The notes under the pieces are model-generated. The model saw only the letters and a program-made list of their open reading frames with translations, was not told where the DNA came from and did not search any database. This document shows, in pieces, positions 1 through 12,253 of a stretch of 64,000 nt of DNA. The DNA is from Polytrichum commune (lineage: Eukaryota > Streptophyta > Polytrichopsida > Polytrichales > Polytrichaceae), in the NCBI GenBank assembly GCA_950295325.1, contig OX485809.1, positions 3,722,001 through 3,786,000 of the forward strand. Direction: 5' to 3'. Position 1 is the stretch's first letter; every line of letters starts with the position of its first letter. The translations under genes and the position numbers were made by a program.

Positions 1-240
1 ATGTCTGCATTAATCTACACACAGATGGACGAAACCAAGTCAGCAAACAGCCTGGGTATTAAATATCAGTTGTCACAATAGTTAAGGTATTATGACATGA
101 TTCAGTGTGGTAAGACAAGCTTCCAAAAAGGACTAACTACAGAACACAAAGTAAAGCCCAGATCATCAACTTGTTGAACTTACCCCCAGATCATCACCCC
201 CTTACAGAGAGCTCTCTGTGTGGCTCATAACCAAAAAATT

Positions 241-645
241 CTAAGGCTTAGATCTTAAATCAGAAGCACCTACTGCCTTGAATAAAGACCCACGACCAAA
301 TGAAAACTCTCTTCCATATTCTACAGATCCAATCCTATCAAAGTAGATGAAAATCATGGGGCCCCAAAGTGAACCCCAAGAATGGAGCCAAACAATCTGC
401 ACCTTAGGTATGCTAGAATTACAAAGTGGCTTCCACAATAAAGTGGTGGGGGTACTCCAAGCGTAAATAGACTTAGTAACTATTTCTTTGCAAATGCAAG
501 AAACTGGTTTTCCAACAAGTATCTGGTCTTCATTTGATACAACATACGTTTGATGATTGATGATCGGCTCCGCCTCTGTTTCTGAAATTTGAGAGAGATG
601 ATGAAGCCTTCCATAGGCCAGAACAAGGAGCAAGGGCAGAAACAT
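241..645 (-). CDS. Possible small ORF just downstream of the GCP6-like gene; unidentified
   Basis: A 134-codon open frame begins at ATG 643-645, 42 bases beyond the stop codon of the upstream gene on the same strand. The first 12 residues are hydrophobic (MFLPLLLVLAYG) and look like a weak signal peptide; the rest has four cysteines and many tryptophans but no family I recognise. It may simply lie in the 3' untranslated region of the GCP6-like transcript, which must continue through here, so a separate protein would need its own transcript. Nothing in codon pattern separates it clearly from non-coding DNA. Confidence 0.2.
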   Translation of the reverse strand: MFLPLLLVLAYGRLHHLSQISETEAEPIINHQTYVVSNEDQILVGKPVSCICKEIVTKSIYAWSTPTTLLWKPLCNSSIPKVQIVWLHSWGSLWGPMIFIYFDRIGSVEYGREFSFGRGSLFKAVGASDLRSKP

Positions 646-686
646 CCTAAGAAACCTCTTGACTCATTGATGTTCGAGCATCAGGT

Positions 687-3600
687 TTAGCATTTCCTTT
701 GCTGCAGAGAGCGGCCAAGGAACCCGTTGAAGTCCAAGCACATCCAGAAATCTGTCAGTAAAATGCTGTACTGCTGTTCAGGTCTTCGATGTAATGAATA
801 GAGCTCATACAGATGTGCTTCAAATATGTCCTTCACCTCAAGTACCTGTGTACATGACAGCACACACATATCTGCTTTAGAACACGAAGGTTTGATGCGG
901 CAAATAAACCTTGAACAGAATGACATCCAAGCTACAGTAGGAAATACTTATTGCGTAAAAGAGCCCACATGAATAGGATGGTAATATAATATAATACAGT
1001 TGAGAGGCCAGTCTCATGTGTCTTTACACTACACTTGAAGGCCCATGACTGCACATAATACAATTTCAATTTTCCATGGTATGGCCTTTGGATGCGTTTC
1101 AAGGGCTCTCACAATTCAATGGTCAGCCCTTGGCCATAGTGTAAAGTGGCCCTGACAATGTAGGAGAATGCACGTACCTTGCTATATAACTCATCACTGA
1201 TTGAAATACGGATGCCATTATTGTCTAAACTGGCTGCCAACAATTTGGCACGGAAATCTAGAGTGCACTGCATGATAGTGTCAATGCAGGACTTCACATC
1301 TCCCATATCAGCTGATAAGAAGCACCTGCAGGAATGCAGCGAAATAATATCAGAAAGAAAATCAAGTGGTGAAAGAGCATAGTTGGACATAAATCCCACC
1401 AGAAATATCGTTCTGTCAATGATGTAGCATAGAACACATAGTGATAAACTGAAGAGGTAGTAAAAAGAAAAAGCTTACTGGTGACGTGCATCTTCCAAAT
1501 AAACCACATGCACCTTCTCCAAATCATGTATGTCCTTCACCTGGATAGATCAGAAGGTTTAGTAGGAGGTTGATAGAGGTATACAATTTTACCTAGAAAA
1601 ACTACACCAGTAGCATGAAGGAAGATTGAGGTCTGCACTTCAAGGGCATAAAAGTTACAATTTCCTGAATTCATGGATAGCATGTACTTTTGGGCCTGTA
1701 CTCAACACATAGAACTTAGTTCTCATGCCTGCCTCCTCCAGAATGCATGTAAAAGACAACCCATGCTGAAAAATGACATGGACACTTTAATCTGGATATA
1801 CCTCATTTTCAACAGAGTTGAGGAATCTGCTCCAGATAACATGGAGAAGTTGGGACTCCGTGTAGCGTTGGATTGTTGTCACAACATGTCCTATCTGCTG
1901 CCTGTCACAAGTCCACAGGAGACGAGAAACCAGCCTGTCTGAATTTATACCCAAGACAACTGTAGCTACAACTAATTAGGACAGGTGTCTTCTAAACTTG
2001 CAAGTTTTCCCTCTGATTCATAGAAATAGCCTTATAGCATGTATTTGGTACGAGACTGATTCTTGGTGCACAATGGTACATAAATGAGGATGAAGCAACA
2101 TCCATTACACGGACAAAAATGCTTTGAAGTTTCACATTCATTCAAGCCACTTCTGCTCAATCTTACTCTTCACCATCTGAGAACCAGTTATGCATTTGTA
2201 TTAAGACTTTACTAGACTGTTGCATTGCTCTTCCAAGATTTTAGATATACCCAGCATTAATGAGTAGGTCTAAATAATGACACATTGAAGGATACACAAG
2301 CCCTATAAGAACTAGAGACCAATCTCTGCACTACAGTTAGAGCTTTGCCTATTTTATTCTACATTCCGCTGGATTTTCTTCCTATTATACAATCTAAAAA
2401 TCCAAGAAAGCTTTAAGAAAGAGGAACTCAAAAGGGTGATGAGAGAACCAGAGAACCTTATAGTCAGAATACAGTCTTATAACACTCATGTCAGAACCTT
2501 ACAACAGTCACTCAGTACTTAATATCACTACTATCATCACCAGCAACAACAGGCTTCTACCAACTTTAATTGGCTACACAAGTTCTCCTCACAAGTCGTG
2601 TTGATTTAGACATAGAAATATTACGAAATTTCAAAGATTCACACTGAAGATAATGTTCCACATCAACTATCTCTTATTTTGAGCAACTACGCCTGAATCC
2701 CTTGCACTTGAGTCTTATCATCTTTATGAGATCCAAGAAGGTCTCCATGCAGCACAGACTATAGATATTGATCCATCAAAGTATCAGAATAGTACCAGAC
2801 TTACTAAAAAACACATAACTTGCAGGAGTGTAAGAAAGTCATATGGAGCATAAGTACAAACTACAACCTTACTGCTTACCTGAAGAGCTGAAGCTTACGA
2901 AACTTTCTATTTTGTTCTTGATAGTCCGACTGCTTCCTGCTCTTGTCCAGCGAGTGGCCTATGAGCTACACGAAATGATACGTAGAATCAGGATATGTCT
3001 CTATCCATTCCTTCAGAGTAACAGCAATATATCCTTTCCTTGCTCTTGCAGGTCCTAACCTCAAAATTATATTTATGTGACACCAATAATAAAGGAAGGG
3101 GGTTAAAGAACAGGTTAAAGCTCGATTGAAATCTCGTACAGTATACAGTATACAGTATACTCTTCAAGCTCATCACAGGACAGAAGAAGTATACACGAAT
3201 GTGTCAAAACTCTGGGCAAAAAGAACTACATTTGGACATCTAGTGGAAGACCTGTAGAGAATTAGAACTGAATGGAATATGTGACTGCCATCTCCCAAAA
3301 CCCCTGTTTCTTACACAAAAATCTGAATTTATGATACCTGAAGATGTCTCCAGATGTCAGCTAGAGAGTACATAGTCAGCTTCATCCGCATAAGAAATGT
3401 GAATATTGAGCTGTACATTCTGATAGAACTGGGTGTCAGGATCAAGCTCAGAGGCCAGTCAACCTTGTAACCCATTTTGATGAAGTCAAATGCATCAACA
3501 TCTGCAGAAGATCACACATTCCTTACTTGGTCAACAATAGAGGTATTCCTGTGAGATCAAATATAAATGCTAAGGATATCACTCTATACTGGCATAGACA

Positions 3601-6600
3601 AGTGAATGTTAGTGAGGGCACCCTCATGGACAATTTTCCTCAAGGGAAACAGTAATATCATCTGCTCACGTAATTCCTAACATAGTTCCACGTTTTCACA
3701 AATCTCAGACCAGAATATTGGGCATGGCTTGAGATGCAATTTGGAGAAGCTACATAAAGAGATGGCAATGTAGAACTTACGATTGCAATTCACAAGATTG
3801 CCAAGAAAACGCGCTTGCTGGGGTAAGCCAGTAAGTGGATTGAGCAAGAATGAGGAGTGGCTGTCAAGTGTGCTCTGAACAATGTACAGCCTTTCAGCAT
3901 ATGCATCTCCTTCACAAGATGAATTCTGTAAAGCAGTTCCCAGCATTCTCTGCACTTCCAGTGATCGAGGCTGGCCTCCAACACGATTCCATTCCTACAA
4001 ACAAACCAGAGCCAGTATCAGTCACCTTACCAAAGAATGACCAGATTGTGCCAAGTAGTTAATAACCACCACAAGGTATGCCCAACAAGATCACTGACAG
4101 TCTCTGAATGGAGCAATTCTTCCCCCATATTAAGTCATCAGAACAGCACACAGCTGTTATGAAGATTGCTGGAATATCTAGAAGCAGGGTGACTTACGTG
4201 TTTGCAGAGGGAGGTTAGAAAATACTCAGCCCAGTCTCCTGTTTCCATGAAATAGTAGCGACGAAGAGCTGTACAGTGATCTTGCAAGTGAAGGCTCTCT
4301 TGTAACAACCGAACTGTCAAAATACTTACACAATTGTATCTGGCAAGTGGTTAAGTACAAAACTTACTGAGGTTTCTATAAGATTCATGCCTAAATATAT
4401 TACCTGTTCTATATCCTATAGGAACCTCTATAAGTTATGTTTTAAGTTTATCTGCTCATACAAAAATATAAATGATCAGAATGTACCTACCACTCTGCAT
4501 TGCAATGACCCATCCTAAATGCGGAAAAAGAAATGATTAAATTTTTTAAATAAAAATAAAAATTTAAATAAAAATTTAAATAGTTTAAATATATTTAAAT
4601 ATATATTTGAAAATGAAAATGAAAATGAAAATATTTATTTAAACATTTTTAAAAGGAAATATAAAAGGATCAACCATAAGAGGATACTGGTGCAAAATCT
4701 CCTGGACAATACATTGGTTCACTGCCACAACAAGAGGGATCTCCTCATCACTATCCTCTGAATCTTCACAATGGAGAGTAGACTGTTGAGGTTCCTTATC
4801 TACAACCCGATCATGTTGAAAACTGAGATACGTTTCCCAGTTGGCACCTCTCCCCATTTCACAAGCATCTGAAGCTGCTTCCTCATCCTCATGTAAGCAC
4901 TCCATATCTGTCCCTTCTGTTCTATCTGACTGCTCACAAACTTCATAAGCTGTTCCTAGAGGACTTACACCTGCTGCATCATCTTCTGCATAGACATTTT
5001 GTGCCAGAGCAGTCTCTGTGGACTGTTCAACTTTGAGGATATCAGCCCTCGCAGGAAGGCTTCTGTCCGTCAAATTATCAATGGAATCTCGAGATGAAAC
5101 TTTTGTATCAGGACCTACGGTTTTGACACTGATTCCTAAAACCTTATTCGGTTGCTTGTACTCCTCAAAAGAGTACTGTCCTTTAAATGCACTCACAGTA
5201 GAGCTGTCCACAACCTCTTTCTCTGAAAACAACCATGAAAAATTTCAGAATTGGTCAAGACAATTCGAAGAATTTCCCTGAAAGCTCCCCAGAGTAAAGT
5301 AAAATAAAAGCCAAACAGCCAAATTGACATGTTCACATGAGGTTAACTTATATTGCTGAAAAGTAATAGAATGAACATTGGTCACTGAAATGTTATACAC
5401 TGACCTGGATTTGTTTGCAAGCATCTCCCTGCATACTGCTCTGATGTTGAGCTTTTTAAACAGGTGTTATATCCCCATGGCTGCCTGTCAAGACTGTAAG
5501 GACTCCAATGCCCATTTTCTCTTTCAAAGTCAAACCCCAAATTCTCATAATTTGCCTGCAATATCTGCTCATCTAATCCACATGTAATCTGCTGCTTGAA
5601 TTTCTCTTCCAACTTTGTGAACCAGTCCCGCTCATCAGTCTCACACCTCTGCTTTTCCAAGCCTAACTTCTGGTGTAATATAGGCCTGCCATCAGGGTCT
5701 TGAAGATGCCTGCTTCCTGAATTTGAGAGAGAAATGGAATCCCCCCAGTGCACAGCGACATCCCAACCTAAATTATTTACAGGAAAACTTGTGTGTGTGT
5801 AACGGAAGTGGGACTCTGCTTCATCGTCATAACACAGGAAAGGATTTTTGGGAAGACCCAATAAAGGCCACATAGTGCCTCTGTGGAAAACAGAGAGGTA
5901 TGACATCTTTCTGCTAGAATCAGGCACATGGAACACATTGTCTTCATATATAGACTTTGATAACCATCTTGAACAAGGTTCCTTCCTTTCAGGTGCCAGT
6001 GATGTTGCAGACTGCAATTGCGTAGTAATTCTGTTCAATTTTCTTTCAGAAGCAACTGAAAGGTCATCTGTACCTTCCATACGCAATGCAGCAAGTGCCC
6101 TGCATAAAGTGTTGTAGGCAATCAACTCAATTATGAGGACTGAGGCTTGCAAAAATGATCAAGCATTTTCAGAAGTAAAGAAAAGTGATCAAACACTTGT
6201 TGTATATGTCAACCAATCAACTCCAGTACATCAAGGACATGGAGACCATTCAATGAGTGATAATTCAGATCATAGCAATGATATTCTTAATCAATGCAAT
6301 CACTCACATGCTCCCTCGATTTGAGTTGAGGGTAAGTTTTGAGAATTTCTCCAGAGTCATATTCTTATGGACATCTGCCTTCACTGTCTCTTTCTGAATG
6401 CACCTGGAAGTTGGAACCTGAGCAGTGACAAAATGCAGAAGCTAGAACACTTGAATGTCTGTAATCACAAAAAGTGGAGAAACTGACAATTTCAGACAAA
6501 TTGCAGGCACTGCAACAAATTTGCTGATGTATTTGATTATGCAGACTTCCTACTCAAAAGCACACCACAAACCACAACATGGATATTGAAGACTGTTAAG

Positions 6601-9600
6601 TGTTCCTCAGTCACACCTTGGTTACTGTGTATATACTAAAACACTTTCAAAATAGCATCAAAACAGACTAGGTTGAGTACGCAATGGGCGGACAGATATA
6701 CCAACAGCAGGGTAGGAAATCTACACCAAAAAAAGAACTAATCAGGTAGCTGTAAGATTCTGCTGTAAGGTGGAAGACTCACAAAATTTTGAACGACTTC
6801 TGGTTCCACCACTTTATCCTGTGTAAGGTGTGCATTTGCCAGCTTAGCAAATAAACAATTATGTCGCTCCTTCATAAGTTGACTTTGTCTATCGCGTTGT
6901 TGCATGTCACTTTGTAACCTTTTCTTGCTGAAGTGGAGGACGAGACCACTCGGAGAGCACTCACTGTGGATAAAATGAGCTAAAAGTGAGGAGCCCATTG
7001 GTACATCTTCAGGACCCCCTGATGCTGCAAGAGGATAGTTCATAATTAGTGGTGCTAGCTGATGAGTATCAAGGAGCTTGGAGAGAACTTGAAGTTGTTG
7101 TCCTGCTCGAAGCAGGGGTGTGCACACATCTTCCAGAAAACAAGGGACAGATACACCTTTTCTGACCTGCAGTAAACCAAAAGCACCTGTGAATTAAATG
7201 AGGGAATTTGTCACTAGATTTCTAATGTCCTTTGGCATGAGTTTCCAGCATAAAAATTAAAAGACAAACCAGTTCAAACCTGGATGTTAAGTCACACACA
7301 AACATCAGCAGTGTGAAATAGCTATGCAGAGTTAAAACTCATTACCAGTCTCACATAAATTACAGCAAAAGCATATGTTACTTTTTTATGTGTGACATCT
7401 TTGGACTCGAATTATGTAATACTGAAGAATCTAGAAGAATCAAGCAGATTGTAAAAGAAGGGCATTCAAAGATCGACCTGGAATGACAGTAGCGCAGCCT
7501 GTTCGTTTGTGATCAAAGAAGAGTTCCTGAGAGACATAGGCTTCACAATAAATTCATTGTAAGGGTCCTCCACAGAAGCATGGTACAGCCAGGAGTAGAT
7601 GAATTCTGTGTAGGGCTGGCAAGCCCGCTCAAACAAAAACCTCAAAAGCTCCAGATGGAGAGTATCAGATTCCTGCCACCAGGATTTCAGGTCGAAAACC
7701 AGCATGTTAATATTGACACCATGCAGAGGGTATCAAAATTTCAACTCAACCAAAACAACACAAAAACTAAAAACTAACACAAACACCAATATTTTGTGAC
7801 TTGTGAAGCTTACCGACAGCTTCACATAAAGATATGTCAACAATTCTGCTCCACGAGGAAACCCTTCTAATGCTCTTGTTGAAACGTTGATACCAAAGCT
7901 TTCCAGCTCAGATGGCAAAGCCCTGGAATTCTTATTAGTGATGTCTTTGTCTAGATCCCCAGAAGGTAATGCTTGTTCCAAACTTTCTGGAGATAGTCCT
8001 TTTGACCCAACTCCCTGATCAATTCTGCAGATTGCTGCAAGAGCCTGCAATTGAAAAAAGAGTGCACATGAGTGAGTCACTGCCAGGAAAAAAACTTTTG
8101 GCATTTGAAATTAAGTCACACACTTCAGAATTTCAGTGAGATGAACCATTTAAACCAATAGACAAAGCAATAATATTAATGAAAGCTTGCCTGTAATTGT
8201 TCTCGTTGCCTACGAGAGTGGAGGAACAACTCCAAAAGAGTAATATCTCCACAGCCAAAATTGATTATGGATCCTGCATCTTCAACCTTAGGTTTAGCCA
8301 TGTGCAAAGGTTGTCCAGCTATTCCATTCCATCTGCGATGTGTGGCAGATGCTCCTACAGTATTGAGAGCTGCTAAGTTCCCCTGCATCAAGGTTCTGAC
8401 AGCTGCAGCATATGCTTGATTAATGAGACAGTGAGGTGAGATCTCTGAAGCCTCTAAATCATCCCAATTCTCTGGCAAAGCATCACAGACTGCCTCCCGG
8501 TTACTGTCAGGAGAGTAGTCTTTGCGCTTCCTTTTCTTTCTGTTAAGAGCCTCCCCACCCGCCTTTTGCGAAACACTTGTTCGGTCGCTGTATTTGCAAC
8601 AATGGCAACAACTTGTAAGGATCCAGCAAACTAGTACTAGACACTTACCATCAAAGAAGAACAAGTTAAGGTCATTGGATACTAAACCAACACAGAAATA
8701 CCTACAAATTAGACTAGCAGACAATATCAGGAAGGGGCAAGCAGGCCAAGTATAGGTGCATGTGATAAGTGTACATACATGTCATTCCGCTTGTCCAAAA
8801 AGAAACTGGTAAAGCAATCCAGCTGGTACACAACACGTCCGGTCTTTGCAAACTCAGCAAGTACTTTACTTAGTGATAATGTGCTTGATGACCGCAACCA
8901 GAGTGTTTGAAGCTTATCAGAGCTCCGATCTGCAGCAGTTGTGGCAAACGTGGCAGCTAAGTGCTCCAGCCAACACACAGCTGTTGGGATGCCTTGTAGA
9001 GCACAAAGGGCAGCTCTCACCAGATCTGTCTCCTACGAAAATGATAGACAGGCAATCACAAGTGAGTTAAGTTGAGCTCAAGATTTCCATGACCGCAATT
9101 TAAAGCATTCCCAGGCATGCCATGCACAGGGCATGTTCCTGTAACTGATATTGCATGCTACAAACATTGTTGTATTTGCATAAAAACTACAGAGCAGACG
9201 GGCGTTTTCTTTCATTCCTATTCATGCATACTTCTGAATTGTTACTTAAAAACAGAACTACATAGACCGGAGTTTAATTACAATGGCCCTAAGTAGCTGT
9301 ATGACTAATCAAGTAGGTATGTGTGAAGAGGTAAGAATTTGAGTGATCTCCAGGAGCTTCATAAGAGCACCTTTGGCAACATGCCCCAATTCTATCATGG
9401 ACAAAGGAAATTCTTAGGGGCCTGCTTTGAAACACATGCGTAACACTGACCTGGATTAAATCGAAGAGATCTTGAGGTGGTGAAATCCGTTTCCTCCCTG
9501 TGTGAATTGAATCTGTGATCCCACCTCCCAACGCGATCTTATCAAGAAATTTGAAAAATGACATACGAGGAAGCATGCCATCCAGCAAATGTGAAACCTC

Positions 9601-10938
9601 CCACTGCAGCAGTTTTGGCTCCGCTTTAGCAACTTTCCCGGCATGCATCCAAAGATCCGAGCGCTTACTTTCCGACAGCCCCTCATTAACTTCTTGGCCT
9701 GCATCTTTCTGATCAAGGCCCTCTTCACCATTTTCCCCTTTTGCAGGTATTGCTATGCTTCTGAAATTTACAGTAGATATGCCGTCCATCAGTATACGCA
9801 CACAACTGAGCAAACAACAGGAAATGATCCATGAAGTTGGTCAGCAATACCGCACTGCCAAGAGGGCCACTAGCCATGCTGTCATGCTTTGACTGATGTC
9901 AAACAAGGAGAGATGAGGGCTTCTATTGAAATTTAAGATGATTCTCAACCATCACATAGGGGGGATTACTGTGACCCAAAAATCTTTCTGAAATAGAGCA
10001 AGTCGAAAGCTGATATTTGCTATGTGAAACACTTGTATTCCACATGTCAAACGAGGAGAGGTGAGAATTTTATTGCAATTGAGGATGATACTCGACCAAT
10101 ACATAGACTATTATTGCCTAGAATCATTTGCGGATGAGAGCAGTTGAAGACCTATATTTGCCATTCATAATGTGCTCCCATTCATAATGTGCTCCCATTC
10201 ACAACATAATCCGCCTAAGCATCTCTTCCAGTATACAGACAGTGTGATGCCAACGAGCTGATATTTACCTCCTGGAACTTTTGTACTCCACATGTCAAAC
10301 GAGGAGAGTTGAGAATTCTGATGCTATTGAGGATGATTCTCAACCAACCAATACATAAGGGGTTAACTGTTGCCTAGAATTGTTCCCGAATTACAGCAAG
10401 TTGAAGGCTGATACATGCCACGAGAAATTCTTAAAATTCCAGAGTCGCTCATTTCATGATGTGCTCCCATTTGCAACATAATCTGCCTACGCTATCTCTT
10501 CCAGTTTACAGACATTGTGACACAAGACAAAGCTCAATGTGCGCACCTCTCCGCTAAGCTGCCAGCTGAAGAAGTGTACGAGCCAGTCACTGCTAATCCC
10601 CAACCACTGGCACTGAACTTTGCAGTTGAAGCGTTGCTCTTCACATCATTGGCCACTGAGATGTCACTGAAATTCGACTCTTGAGTCGGCGGCCTCGTCA
10701 AATTGGTAGGAAAACTTTTGTGCAATGCCTCAGCGTCCAAAGAGCGTGAACTATTTATCACATTGTCGTCGACAGATAGCCAGGCACCATGAGTGGGTTG
10801 ATCAAACGTGTGATTGCTATCAGCAAGATTGGTGAGAGAAAAGCTCCCATCCCCTGGACCAAGCCAGTTCCCTAAGTACGGTTGCGTAATCTCAGGCAGG
10901 CCAAGGCGCAACTTGTAATTCCTCCCTTCATCCTCCAT
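687..10938 (-). CDS. GCP6: Gamma-tubulin complex component 6-like protein (18 coding exons, 1,538 aa)
   Basis: GCP family proteins bind gamma-tubulin and build the ring complex that nucleates microtubules at the cortex, nuclear envelope and spindle; GCP6 is a large stabilising subunit. Exons (first to last base, reading leftwards): 10938-10547, 9805-9451, 9032-8779, 8587-8191, 8044-7814, 7672-7478, 7166-6783, 6393-6308, 6099-5405, 5222-4688, 4339-4198, 3994-3781, 3501-3338, 2965-2899, 1938-1802, 1540-1479, 1325-1178, 845-687. They total 4,617 bases and every junction keeps phase. The N-terminal GCP half ends near residues 540-660 with YLYVKLS, FERACQPYTEFIYSWLYH, DPYNEFIVK and RAGQQLQVL. Residues about 740-1160 are a low-homology acidic linker. 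The C-terminal half starts at EIPLVVAVNQCIVQEILHQY and contains MGYKVDWPLSLILTP and IHDLEKVHVVYLED, all typical of GCP5/GCP6. The long linker favours GCP6 over GCP5. The intron after exon 4 uses a GC donor; all others are GT-AG. The start is the first ATG of exon 1, in the context of MEDEGRNYKLRLGLPE. No frameshift or internal stop was found, so the gene looks intact. Confidence 0.9.
1009..1152. mobile_element. PIF/Harbinger-type MITE fragment in the last intron of GCP6
   Basis: The right end reads GTGTAAAGTGGCCC followed by TGA, and the preceding stretch (GGTATGGCCTTTGGATG, then AAGGGCTCTCACA, then GGTCA) lines up step by step with the right end of Harbinger element A at 28,410-28,496. The left part (ACACTTGAAGGCCCATGAC) resembles that element's left end at 24,285-24,312. 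It is a short non-autonomous, decayed copy lying wholly inside the intron between coding exons 17 and 18. Confidence 0.6.
4536..4655. repeat. A/T-only low-complexity tract in GCP6 intron 10
   Basis: Almost pure A and T made of AAATTT/TTTAAATA words, followed by four GAAAAT units (4,610-4,632). It lies just beyond the donor of exon 10 and has no coding sign. Confidence 0.75.
8189..8190 (-). other. GC splice donor (GC-AG intron) after GCP6 exon 4
   Basis: The exon ends CAATTACAG and the intron begins GCAAGC, close to the usual strong GC-donor context AG|GCAAGT. The acceptor is TTGCAG at 8,045-8,050. Using it joins REQLQ to ALAAICR in phase 0; there is no GT nearby that keeps the frame. Confidence 0.7.
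9896..10520. repeat. Three diverged tandem repeat units in GCP6 intron 1
   Basis: Units begin at about 9,896, 10,041 and 10,289, each opening with ATGTCAAACGAGGAGAG (slightly altered in the first) and running through a GAGGATGATTCTCAACCA-like segment and GTTGCCTAGAAT. The second and third are 248 bp apart and both end in CATCTCTTCCAGT-like sequence followed by ACAGACA; the first lacks about 100 bp. The second unit holds an extra 17-bp direct repeat (ATTCATAATGTGCTCCC twice, about 10,162-10,195). Confidence 0.8.
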
Positions 10939-11800
10939 ATTGCAACCTGCACAACCTCAAAGCTCCATGTGCTTCACATGATGATCGAATCCGTAACCTA
11001 CTTGCGATAATGAATCACTCTAATCACATCCAGCTCTCACATATTCCATCAACAAATTCTCTTTCCACTCCGTTCTCAGCTGCTTCCAAATGCTGCTGCA
11101 ATTAGGTCAAATCCCTAAACCTTCGAGAACTTTAAACCCCTGTCCCTTCATTCTCCATATTGCAACTTGCACAACTTAAAAGCTCCACATGCTTCACATG
11201 ATCCAATGCGTGATCGCTTGCCGATAATGCATCACCATCTTCCTCACATCCAGCTCCCACCTCTCCCTGCAATAAATTCACTTTCCACTCTCTGGTCTCG
11301 GCTATTTCCAAATGCTGCTTCGAGTAGGTCAAATTCAAAAAATTGAAACCCCTGTCCCTTCGTTCTTCATATTCCAAAGTGCAAAAACTCAAAGCTCGTC
11401 ACACTTCAAGTGATCAAATGCGTGGTCGCTTGCCGATCATGCACCCCCCCTCCTCATATTCAGCTCCAAATAATTTCAGCTCCAAATAACAAATTCTGTT
11501 TCCACTCCAATCTCGGCTGAATCCAATTGGTGCAGCGATTAGGTCAAGTCCTAAACCCTCCAGAACTTGAAACCCCTGTTCCTTTCATTCTTCATATTGA
11601 AACTTGCACAATTTCAAAGCTCCACATGCTTCACATGACCAAATGCGTGATTGCCTGCCGATGGTGCATAACCCTAATCACATCCAGCTCCCACATTTCC
11701 CTGCAAAAAAATCTCTTTTCACTCCGGTTTCGACTGTTTCCAAATGCTGACCAGTGTGATCAGGCCACGTTCAAAACCCATGCAAAGGCACATGACAAAG
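10926..11800. repeat. Four tandem repeats (212-224 bp) spanning the GCP6 start codon and 5' flank
   Basis: Units start at 10,926, 11,146, 11,358 and about 11,582. Each contains, in + orientation, CTTCATTCTCCATATTGCAA-type sequence, then CTTGCACAAC, AGCTCCACATGCTTCACATG, a GCCGATNATGCA segment, CCAGCTCCCAC and TTTCCAAATGCTG. The first unit's CAT at 10,936-10,938 is the start codon of the gene on the minus strand; the other three copies carry the equivalent ATG plus a few codons (for example ATGGAGAATGAAGGG in unit 2, followed by an in-frame stop). These copies would sit upstream in the promoter or 5' leader. Confidence 0.85.
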
Positions 11801-12253
11801 AAAAGCCGTTTTAATCAATTTTTAATGAATTTTTTTCTAGGGATTGTGCGTGCTATGATGGTTGCCCTTCCCTTCATTACCCAAAAAAAATTGTTGAAAT
11901 TCAAAAAAACCAATATTATAATGATATAATCGAAAAAAAATCAATGTAACGTCTAAATCCCAAAAAGTAAACAAACGTTAAGTTCACTAAAATCATTAAA
12001 ATAGTAATACGTTAAATTTAATTAAAATAGTAGAACTTTAAATTAAAGTAAACCATTATAAAGTTAAATTAAATTAAATTAGGAGAGTTGTAAAGAATGG
12101 TAAATTAATATAGCAACAAATAACATGAAGACAGTAAAAATACAAATTATAGTAAAAAATAGAATAACAATACGTAAAATAAACTAAAATTTGTATATAA
12201 GGTTGTTGTATTCAGTAAGCTCTTATGTTATAGCATTTTGTAGTAGTCTAGAA

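Noticed and set aside
1294-1527. A 77-codon minus-strand frame covering the end of GCP6 exon 16 and exon 17
   Set aside because: It runs through the intron in the wrong phase; the splice model gives recognisable GCP sequence instead.
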